Positions 27,115 to 33,634 of a stretch of 64,000 nucleotides of DNA are shown here, piece after piece; within the stretch, counting starts at the first letter, position 1, and every line of letters starts with the position of its first letter. Both the position numbers and the translations under genes were made by a program. Under the pieces are notes generated by a model. That model made no database searches. It was not told the origin of the DNA and worked only from the letters and a program-made list of their open reading frames with translations. Source of the DNA: Candidatus Peregrinibacteria bacterium CG10_big_fil_rev_8_21_14_0_10_55_24 (GTDB lineage Bacteria > Patescibacteriota > Gracilibacteria > Peribacterales > Peribacteraceae); NCBI GenBank assembly GCA_002772745.1, contig PFDV01000003.1, positions 141,555-205,554 on the forward strand, read 5' to 3'.

Positions 27115-27123
27115 ACAAATGGT

Positions 27124-27151
27124 AAAATACCTATAATATTAGATATGTCAA
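27124..27151 (-). promoter_or_regulatory. Promoter of the M20 amidohydrolase gene
   Basis: On the minus strand: TTGACA (27151-27146), a 16-nt spacer and TATTTT (27129-27124), 9 nt before the ATG at 27114. The transcript leader would be 0-4 nt. Confidence 0.65.
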
Positions 27152-27280
27152 CTACAGTGTGTTCACCATTGGATGCTCAATACTGCCACCGAACTTCGTC
27201 CCAAAGATGACATTGGATGGCGGGCCGTGCTGAACGCTGTTCGAACGTACGGGCAGGAAGTTATTGGTTGCCTAACCTAG
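27132..27280 (+). other. Possible truncated gene start (insertion scar)
   Basis: TATAAT (27132-27137) sits 7 nt before an ATG at 27145 that reads only 21 codons. A second short frame from ATG 27173 reads TELRPKDDIGWRAVLNAVR and stops at 27280, overlapping the SLATT gene end. This could be a frameshifted gene 5' end cut by the arrival of the DUF2188-TIR-SLATT island. It could equally be chance. Confidence 0.25.
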
Positions 27281-27684
27281 TCCTGATGCTTCTTCTTACT
27301 ATGTGTTAGCCAGATCGAATGCTCTCGCGATATAAGCAGTTCACATTTTTCAGCTAGCAGCTGGGCATTTCCACTCGTGTAGTCTCCTGCCTTAGAGAGG
27401 AATAACTCTTTTTCATGCTTTAACGTTTCGGCTGTGGTCCGGTAGTTTATCCAGTTCTCCTGTGGTTTCAGAAAACCATCCAGCGCTTCTATTAAGATAA
27501 TACAGGTCCCGATCAGGCCAACAGTCCAGTGGGGCAGGTGTTCAAAATAGCCGAGAAAAATTAACAGTGCGGAACAGAAGATGGTAACTATTCGAAACGC
27601 GTACAGCATACATTTATTAAAAGCACTTTTACGTTCGTACCATTTTATTTCCGGCTCCAGTCTGTTCTGTAAATACTCACTCAT
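27277..27684 (-). CDS. SLATT-domain two-TM protein (putative defence effector)
   Basis: 135 aa: a helical N-terminus (EYLQNRLEPEIKWYERKS), two adjacent TM helices (about 32-47 and 53-72) and a C-terminal helical part with ENWINYRTTAETLKHEKELF and LLAEKCELLISREHSIW. This is the layout of SLATT/DUF4231 proteins, which comparative genomics places as pore-forming effectors in nucleotide-second-messenger defence systems. It overlaps the TIR-like gene by 4 nt (ATGA), implying fixed co-expression. Membrane disruption after signal binding is inferred from the family. Confidence 0.8.
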   Translation of the reverse strand: MSEYLQNRLEPEIKWYERKSAFNKCMLYAFRIVTIFCSALLIFLGYFEHLPHWTVGLIGTCIILIEALDGFLKPQENWINYRTTAETLKHEKELFLSKAGDYTSGNAQLLAEKCELLISREHSIWLTHSKKKHQD

Positions 27685-28166
27685 CGTTTGGTGAGGGAAG
27701 GGTATCCTAACTGTGTGTAAACACTGTCCTTATAGTGGTAGTTACCGTCTTCAAACATTTTGTAGTTTTCCAGCGAATACTTCACGATTGCCGGGGAAAA
27801 AGGTATAAAAATTGCACCGATACCTTCAAGCCAAGAAGGACATAGTGCATCGTGTTCTCGTGACCCATTCAGATTTACTCCGATCATGGTGCACCCTTTT
27901 TCTATTGCGGCTTCTGCTTCCCATCTGACGTACTTCCGCTTGAATCGGGTATTTTCTCCGATCAGCTGAATAAATTTCCCAGCCATGTTGATACGTTCTC
28001 TGCATTTCCGTTTAACGTAGTCCTCATTTTCTGAATTAACTACGTCCGGAAGCTGACAGTCTGTGAAGCTAAAATCGATATGCTCGTTGGTTTTCCATGC
28101 TTGCATTAAGCGGTAGTACTTAATGTCGGCACTGCTGAATCCGACAAACGTTCGGGGTAAACCCAT
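27681..28166 (-). CDS. TIR-like (ThsB/MTH538-type) signalling protein
   Basis: 161 aa from ATG 28166. It opens with RTFVGFSSADIKYYRLMQAW (the usual F-x-S-F/Y-x-x-D strand), then FTDCQLPD, a KFIQLIGENTRFKRKYVRWE block and a GCTMIGVNL strand. The conserved Trp82-Glu83 sits where TIR-like proteins place the catalytic glutamate that splits NAD. In Thoeris, ThsB of this type makes a cyclic ADP-ribose-like signal for an effector; here the coupled partner is the SLATT protein. A longer frame to 28355 overlaps the DUF2188 gene and is not used. Confidence 0.8.
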   Translation of the reverse strand: MGLPRTFVGFSSADIKYYRLMQAWKTNEHIDFSFTDCQLPDVVNSENEDYVKRKCRERINMAGKFIQLIGENTRFKRKYVRWEAEAAIEKGCTMIGVNLNGSREHDALCPSWLEGIGAIFIPFSPAIVKYSLENYKMFEDGNYHYKDSVYTQLGYPSLTKR

Positions 28167-28185
28167 AATTAATTGGGGGAAAGGA

Positions 28186-28419
28186 TTAATGCTTGGTGTC
28201 TCGCGGGGGACAGGGATCATTGCTGGGAGGCATCGTGTCGGAGTCGCGGAAGAGACAATCACGGCCCTGAATGCGTACTTCGCCGCCTCCGGTGTTCTTG
28301 CACGACTCTTTCGCCGCCGCCTCAGCATCGGATTGCTTGTCGAATAGACGGGCACGAACCGCTCTCTCTCGGAGAGCCGCCCACTGCGGGCCGCGTTTAG
28401 TGACGTAGTAGTTGACCAT
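28186..28419 (-). CDS. DUF2188 domain protein
   Basis: 77 aa that reads end to end as DUF2188: YYVTKRGPQWAALRERAVRAR, DAEAAAKES, GEVRIQGRDC and the closing NDPCPPRD. The function of the family is unknown. It is the first gene after the CIRCE-covered promoter, with a leader of about 90 nt, and ends 19 nt before the TIR-like start, so all three genes are probably one transcript. Confidence 0.82.
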   Translation of the reverse strand: MVNYYVTKRGPQWAALRERAVRARLFDKQSDAEAAAKESCKNTGGGEVRIQGRDCLFRDSDTMPPSNDPCPPRDTKH

Positions 28420-28507
28420 GAAGAACGATTGGTAGGTGGTTACGGGGCTGGTCGGTCGGTGCTATTGGTCTGGAGATTTCTCCGCCTCAAGTACGACTCA
28501 TCCTCGT

Positions 28508-28534
28508 TTAGCACTCCACATTATAGAGTGCTAA
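28508..28534. promoter_or_regulatory. CIRCE operator (HrcA binding site)
   Basis: Perfect consensus TTAGCACTC (28508-28516), nine bases, GAGTGCTAA (28526-28534). It is the heat-shock repressor HrcA's inverted repeat. It covers the minus-strand -10 box, so HrcA binding would silence the DUF2188-TIR-SLATT operon until heat or proteotoxic stress inactivates HrcA. Confidence 0.95.
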
Positions 28535-28547
28535 TCTTCGGTGTCAA
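28520..28547 (-). promoter_or_regulatory. Sigma-A promoter of the DUF2188-TIR-SLATT operon
   Basis: On the minus strand: TTGACA (28547-28542), a 16-nt spacer, TATAAT (28525-28520). Both hexamers match consensus exactly. Start of transcription would be near 28513. The -10 lies inside CIRCE. Confidence 0.88.
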
Positions 28548-28674
28548 CTACAGCTTGGGAAAGGCAAAAACATGTAAAGCGAAAACCAGTTATTGCTGGA
28601 ATGGTTCTGTGTATTGGGAGCGAAAGAGCTCATCAGAAAGAATCGCAAGTTTCTTTCACGAATCGATGGCGGGG

Positions 28675-28702
28675 TTGACCCTTCGACTATGCTCAGGGTC
28701 AA
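28675..28702 (+). repeat. Palindromic repeat with TCGACT..GCTC loop
   Basis: Arms TTGACCCT/AGGGTCAA around loop TCGACTATGCTC. The same loop with different arms is found at 40364-40395 and 44769-44820, and in reverse with an enlarged loop at 60154-60214. Confidence 0.8.
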
Positions 28703-28746
28703 GATGTCACTCTTGATTTCAAGACACTGTTTGACGCAGAGAATTC

Positions 28747-28823
28747 TGGCGGGGTTGACGGGACTTGAACCCGCGACCTTCCGCGTGACAGGCGGACGCT
28801 CTAACCAATTGAGCTACAACCCC
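28747..28823 (-). tRNA. tRNA-Asp (GTC anticodon)
   Basis: Read on the minus strand: acceptor GGGGTTG/CAACCCC, D-arm with AGCTC..GAGC, anticodon stem TCCGC/GCGGA with loop CTGTCAC and anticodon GTC, T-arm GCGGG/CCCGT with TTCAAGT, discriminator G and encoded CCA. It sits beside the AT-rich accessory operon, a typical island neighbour. Confidence 0.95.
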
Positions 28824-29126
28824 GTGATGTGAATGATACAAGAGTGGTGACTCCGCTGTGCCCTTTTTATTACGCCGCTTCGCGGCTGGGCCAATTGAGC
28901 TACCCGCCCGTACCCGCCAGACCTGTCGGGCTGGCCGATCCGGTACGGATCGGGCGGGCAACCCCTTATTAGGCTGCAAAACGGTACCTGAGCCCTGCGA
29001 ATGGCGCAACGGAAATCAGGGGATAGCTCACAGGCCAAGAAGTGTGCGGTTTGCTCAAGCGGGAGCGCTGTTCTCCCGCGGAGTTGTTCCGTAGTATTCT
29101 CCTCACTTCCTTTCCCCTCCTCCTCT
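28824..29126 (-). other. Intergenic region with tRNA fragment and palindromes
   Basis: No gene is seen. CCAATTGAGCTAC (28891-28903) repeats the tRNA-Asp D-arm (28805-28817) and is preceded, on the minus strand, by a GC-rich stem, so it looks like a broken tRNA 5' half. A palindrome CCGATCCG-GTA-CGGATCGG lies at 28935-28953. The end of the region leads into doxX. Confidence 0.5.
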
Positions 29127-29531
29127 ATGCGGATGCCACTCTTCGCCGGTATCGCACACCGAATGCACGACAATCTCTACCTCCTCTTCCGCATCCTCGT
29201 TGGGTTCCTCTTCCTCCAGCATGGAGCGCAGAAGCTTGGCATCCTCGAAGGCGGTTTTGCCATGGAGGGCTTCATGGGCTTTATTGGGCTCTGTGAACTC
29301 GCCGGCGGCATCGCGCTCATCTTGGGCGTCTTCACGCGGCTCGTGGCGGTCCTGGGCACCATCCTCCTCATCGGCGCCTACACGACGGTGCACATGAAGG
29401 GCGGACTTTTGCCCATCGCAAATAAAGGAGAACTTGCGCTGCTCTACGTCGCGACGTTCCTGGTCCTCTTCACCTTTGGCGCAGGCAAGGCGAGCCTCGA
29501 GCGAGCTCTCTTTAAGAAGGAGCTCTTCTAG
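29127..29531 (+). CDS. DoxX family membrane protein
   Basis: 134 aa with four TM helices and the family motifs LLFRILVGFLFLQHGAQKL, FIGLCELAGGIALILGVFTRL and LIGAYTTVHMKGG. Members associate with redox or thiol stress responses; the exact role is not known. ATG 29127 is chosen because the longer frame upstream crosses repeat-like sequence. Its end overlaps the GNAT gene end by 4 nt. Confidence 0.85.
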   Translation: MRMPLFAGIAHRMHDNLYLLFRILVGFLFLQHGAQKLGILEGGFAMEGFMGFIGLCELAGGIALILGVFTRLVAVLGTILLIGAYTTVHMKGGLLPIANKGELALLYVATFLVLFTFGAGKASLERALFKKELF

Positions 29532-30055
29532 AGTTTCTTACTCTCCACGATGATGCGCATCACGGTGGTGCGCCGCGAACCCGTGGGACGAATCTTGGGA
29601 TCATCAAAGGTACGCACCTCCTCCATGCCGCATTTCTCCATCATGCGGCGAGAAGGAATGTTCTCCTCGTGACGCATGGCGTAAATCTCCTGTAGATCTG
29701 CTCGGGTAAGCCTTTCTATGGCTGCCTTCAACAGCTCCGTGCCGATGCCGCGTCCGGCGTAGCCGGAATGCACGACAGCTTCCGCTGCATAGCCGTGCAG
29801 CTCCGCCGCGCGTTCCAGCGGTTGATCATCAGGATAACGGTGACCGATTTCGTAGGTGACAACACCGATGATTGCGCCGTAAGTATCGGCGACGACTGCG
29901 GAAACTGTGCCGGTGGCAATGGATTCAACATGCGCGCGGACCTCTTCCTCGGGCAGATGATTCCAGGGGTTAGGCCCCTGTGCCAGGATGAGTGTGGTAA
30001 TGGCGGAGATATCATCGGGGGTTGCCAGACGAACCTCATATTCTGGTTGCTGCAT
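29528..30055 (-). CDS. GNAT family N-acetyltransferase
   Basis: 175 aa: EVRLATPDDISAITTLI (first strand and helix), AAEAVVHSGYAGRGIGTELLKAA as motif A, with the GYAGRGIG acetyl-CoA loop, then NIPSRRMMEKCGMEEV. It resembles phosphinothricin acetyltransferase-like enzymes; the acceptor amine is unknown. ATG 30055 matches the domain start; CACTAT lies 7 nt upstream with TTGACA 19 nt before it. A decayed copy of its 5' part is at 35608-35700. Confidence 0.85.
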   Translation of the reverse strand: MQQPEYEVRLATPDDISAITTLILAQGPNPWNHLPEEEVRAHVESIATGTVSAVVADTYGAIIGVVTYEIGHRYPDDQPLERAAELHGYAAEAVVHSGYAGRGIGTELLKAAIERLTRADLQEIYAMRHEENIPSRRMMEKCGMEEVRTFDDPKIRPTGSRRTTVMRIIVESKKL

Positions 30056-30223
30056 AGGAGGGATAGTGTTCGTCGCGCTTGTCGTATTGTCAACCGGCCT
30101 GCTTGGGTAAGCCGCCAATGCCATTTCAAAGTGCTCCTAAGGACCGTTGCTTGGCGGATCCTTCTCTGCTACACCGTGGGCCACCGCGCGCCACCGCGCG
30201 GAGTTTTTTCCAATGTGTTCCCT

Positions 30224-31597
30224 ATGGCACGCCGCATATTCTCTGCACAGGAATTCCTCCAGAATCTTGTCGCCGGGCTCACAGTGAGCTTCGTCGCCCT
30301 CAGCCTTGGTGCCGCGTTTGGTATCCTCTCGGGCAGGGGAGCGTTCGCCGGCATGCTCTCCGCCGCAGTCATCGCGCTTGTAACGTCGCTTTTTGGCGGC
30401 ACCAGAGTGCAATGCTCCGGCCCCACGGGACCGATGACGACGGTGACCGCGGTCGTTGTTGCCGCGGCACATGATCACCTTGCAGCCGAACTCGGTGGCA
30501 TCAGCAGCGATCACTTTCTCAACATCGTGCTCTTCCTCACCGCTGCGACACTCCTCCTTGCGGCCCTTCTCAGGCTCGGGCGGTTTATCACGCTCGTTCC
30601 GAATGTCGTGATTTCCGGTTTCATGGACGGCATTGCCGTAATCATTTGGTTAGACCAATGCAAGAAACTCTTCGGTTTGGGGGGTAAGGCGGCATTTACG
30701 GGACCCGTCGGCACGAATGTGATCGTTGCGATTATCACGGCGGTTCTCGTGTTTACGCTTCCCTACTTCCTCCGCAAGGTCATGCCGAAGTTCGCAGGCT
30801 TGCTTTCAGGAACACTCCTTGCCATTGTCATCATGACGGTTGTGGCCAGCCTCTTCCGCCTACCCATTGAGCATGTTGAGCTCACGGGAAGCATTAAATC
30901 TCTGGGCGACCTTTCGGCGCTCCTGCGCGCGCAATGGCCGACGGAGTGGTCCGTGCCCGTTCTACTCGCAGCACTCCCCTTCGCGCTCCAGCTGGCTGTG
31001 TTGGCGTACCTCGACACACTCCTTACGTCACTCGTCGTCGACAAGATGACGCGCGAGCGTACGCAGCAGAATAAGGAGCTCATGGCCCAGGGGCTCTCTG
31101 CCGCAGCTGTCGCTGCGCTGGGCGGCATCCCCGGTGCACAGGCAACTATCCGCTCCGTGCTCATCATCAAGGAGAAGGCGACACTCAGGCTTGCAGGCGT
31201 CATGGTGGGAATCTTCGCCCTTGTGGAGATGGTGCTTTTGCAGGACGCAATCAACCTGATCCCGCAGGCGGTGTTCTCGGGTGTACTCTTCAAAGTGGGG
31301 TATGATGTCTTCGATTGGCTGCCGCTGCGTTTGTACCTCAAGGAGCTCATGCGCGACTGGCATCAGGTGGCTCACAAACTCTTCTCCCGTCACGATGACG
31401 AGCGCATCTTTGTCACGAATAGGGAAATACTCATGATCGCAGGAACGACACTTCTCACCATCTTCTGGGATCTCAACGTTGCCGTAGGGAGCTTTACGCT
31501 CCTCTTCTACCTCCTCAACCGCGTCCTCCTACGCGCAAATCCCATACGGGATCTCAAGCCCATCCTGGAAACTGAAGGTATGAGCGATGAGCCGTGA
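30224..31597 (+). CDS. SulP-family anion transporter lacking a STAS domain
   Basis: 457 aa, mostly TM. It opens with FLQNLVAGLTVSFVALSLGAAFGI, has GGTRVQCSGPTGPMTTV (the conserved substrate region) and AALGGIPGAQATIRS. It would carry sulfate, bicarbonate or another anion with proton or sodium. It stops after the transmembrane part, about 100 residues short of the usual STAS domain. ATG 30224 begins at the first cytoplasmic helix. Confidence 0.85.
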   Translation: MARRIFSAQEFLQNLVAGLTVSFVALSLGAAFGILSGRGAFAGMLSAAVIALVTSLFGGTRVQCSGPTGPMTTVTAVVVAAAHDHLAAELGGISSDHFLNIVLFLTAATLLLAALLRLGRFITLVPNVVISGFMDGIAVIIWLDQCKKLFGLGGKAAFTGPVGTNVIVAIITAVLVFTLPYFLRKVMPKFAGLLSGTLLAIVIMTVVASLFRLPIEHVELTGSIKSLGDLSALLRAQWPTEWSVPVLLAALPFALQLAVLAYLDTLLTSLVVDKMTRERTQQNKELMAQGLSAAAVAALGGIPGAQATIRSVLIIKEKATLRLAGVMVGIFALVEMVLLQDAINLIPQAVFSGVLFKVGYDVFDWLPLRLYLKELMRDWHQVAHKLFSRHDDERIFVTNREILMIAGTTLLTIFWDLNVAVGSFTLLFYLLNRVLLRANPIRDLKPILETEGMSDEP

Positions 31598-31665
31598 TAG
31601 TGATTGCAATTCGCAGTCATTTGTATGATCGAGAGGTCTCCCCGTAGCGCATGGGTTATGCCTCT

Positions 31666-33585
31666 CTACACCTTCAACTCGTACTTCTCCGGATGGCAGG
31701 CGATATCCACGAGCAAATCGCCCATGCGCTCGGGTAGTTCCTCGATGGGGACGTTGGGCAATGCATGCGGGAAAAACGTCTCAACGTGCCTTGTGCCGGG
31801 TCCGACACCGATGCCGACGAGCGCCTGTTCGCCGCGTTTGCGAATGGCGCGGACTACGGTGTGAACGTCCTGTATCGTGCTGTGCCGTCCCCACGGCATG
31901 CCATCGGAGAAGGCAAGCAGGTAGCTGCGGCGGGCCCGTTCTCTTGCGAGGCGCCTGGATGCCCGTAAGAGGCATGGGCCCAAATCGGTATTGCCCGGCC
32001 AGTTGTGTCCGCCGGGGTTGATGCCATGGGGCTCCAGGAGCATGCCCGCCATCCTGGCGCGCACGCTGTCGGTGAACTCCTCCACGAACGTCTTGAAGAC
32101 AATGATGTCATCCTGGAAACCGAGGATCTCAAACGGCGCACGCAGGCGGTGGAGATCCTCCGCCGTCATGACCACCCCGCGGAATGTCTGTTGAATCTTC
32201 TCGTCACTGCGCATGGATCCCGAGAGATCCACCAGCAGGGTAAACGTGTCATCCCGTTCCATTCTTGTGCCCGGATGTGCGAATACACGGTGGTCCACAG
32301 ACCGCGCTCCTGCGGCAATTGCCGCCGCGCGACGGAAGGCTGCGCGCATGTTCACGAGCGTCCCGGTGGTTTTGAGGTGCATTCCTCCCTCTGTAAGCCT
32401 GGGACGCAGGACGGGGAGCAAGCGGCCGTAGAGCCTGTCTGCCAGGTGGCGCACCTCATCGTATGCCTCTTGGTAGGGTGTTTTTTCCAGCGTGGGTGCC
32501 ACATGTTCCTTTGTGAGTCTGTGGGCTTCCGGCGGGGAATACGGGGAGACGATATCCGATGGGGGACACACACTGCCTATGGTCACCGTGGGCACCAGAT
32601 GTCCGCCCAGGGTGCTTTCCACAAATTTTTCCTCATCACAGCCTAACGCCTCGCGTGCCTGTGCGAGGAGCTCCACGCGTTCCTCTGGCAGCAGATCATC
32701 GAGTGAAGGAGGGGCATCCTGAGGATTGGCATTCTCAGCAAGCATCTGCCGAGCACGGCGTTCGGTGTCCTCTTCGATCAATGCGCGTATTCTCGGCCAC
32801 AGTTCGTTGTAGGAAATGCGATACCGTTCTTTCGCCGCTTCCACTGTCTCCGCCTCGGAGGCGTCGCGGCTCGGCACTGCGTTCGCCACGCGCAGAATGA
32901 TAGGGTGCAGCTCTCTGTAGAGATCAATGACGGAGGGGTGATAACACCGCTCAATGAGGTCGCGGCTAAAGTGTGGGGCGAACTTCGTAAGTTCGCACCA
33001 CTGCAGAAAACGGGGGATTGCTTCCCTGCGGTGCTGAACAAATTCATCGGGCTCCTCGGCAGCCTGGAGAACGACCTGTGCGGCGCGGTAACGCAGCCAC
33101 TCACCCGCTCCCGGGTATTCCCGGTAAACAAACTGATCGGTAGCACGCTCCTCTGCCGCCTTGAGCGTCGCAAGTACGCCTGTGTCCTGCAGAACACTCC
33201 TTGGGACGAACTGCGCCATGCGTTCGATGCGTACGTGGGAAGCCTCATGCGCGCTGTGGCCCATGGCCGCGATGTCGTCCGCTAAATCCGTGGGCGGAAC
33301 ATGGACGAATTCCCGTACAAGCTCCCCCTCTTTTGTCCATGTGGAGTACCGGAACCATTCCTGGTCGGCGTCTTTCCCCTGCAGTGCAATATGCGCGGCA
33401 GCCTCGGGGTCAACCTCCGTGGTCACGGTGAGGTCTGGCTTGCCACCGATCGTGCGGATGATAGTCGTCAGGCGGTCGAGGAGCCGACGCGCTCTCTCCT
33501 GCTCTTCTTGCGGGGAATGGCACGGGCTGACCACGGGCGCTTGTGTGGTGGTGGATGCCGGATCGTACTCGATGGGTTGATACAT
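31666..33585 (-). CDS. VWA domain protein with HExxH motif (MoxR partner)
   Basis: 639 aa. The N-terminal part contains GHSAHEASHVRIERM with HEASH at 113-117, a possible zinc site. The middle is helical and charged. The C-terminal VWA domain has MIDAS residues DLSGS (D453, S455, S457), NTDLG and FSDGMPW. With the AAA+ gene directly upstream (49-bp gap) it forms a MoxR/VWA pair, like CobS-CobT, NorQ-NorD or RavA-ViaA, which remodel proteins or insert metals. The client is unknown. Confidence 0.78.
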   Translation of the reverse strand: MYQPIEYDPASTTTQAPVVSPCHSPQEEQERARRLLDRLTTIIRTIGGKPDLTVTTEVDPEAAAHIALQGKDADQEWFRYSTWTKEGELVREFVHVPPTDLADDIAAMGHSAHEASHVRIERMAQFVPRSVLQDTGVLATLKAAEERATDQFVYREYPGAGEWLRYRAAQVVLQAAEEPDEFVQHRREAIPRFLQWCELTKFAPHFSRDLIERCYHPSVIDLYRELHPIILRVANAVPSRDASEAETVEAAKERYRISYNELWPRIRALIEEDTERRARQMLAENANPQDAPPSLDDLLPEERVELLAQAREALGCDEEKFVESTLGGHLVPTVTIGSVCPPSDIVSPYSPPEAHRLTKEHVAPTLEKTPYQEAYDEVRHLADRLYGRLLPVLRPRLTEGGMHLKTTGTLVNMRAAFRRAAAIAAGARSVDHRVFAHPGTRMERDDTFTLLVDLSGSMRSDEKIQQTFRGVVMTAEDLHRLRAPFEILGFQDDIIVFKTFVEEFTDSVRARMAGMLLEPHGINPGGHNWPGNTDLGPCLLRASRRLARERARRSYLLAFSDGMPWGRHSTIQDVHTVVRAIRKRGEQALVGIGVGPGTRHVETFFPHALPNVPIEELPERMGDLLVDIACHPEKYELKV

Positions 33586-33634
33586 AGGTCTTGTGATCCC
33601 CGTCGTTGTGCGTGGCAGCTAGTTCCCTCTCCTA

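Noticed and set aside
28166..28355. Longer start for the TIR-like protein
   Set aside because: It overlaps DUF2188 in another frame and adds Arg/Pro-rich text; the TIR fold starts just after ATG 28166.
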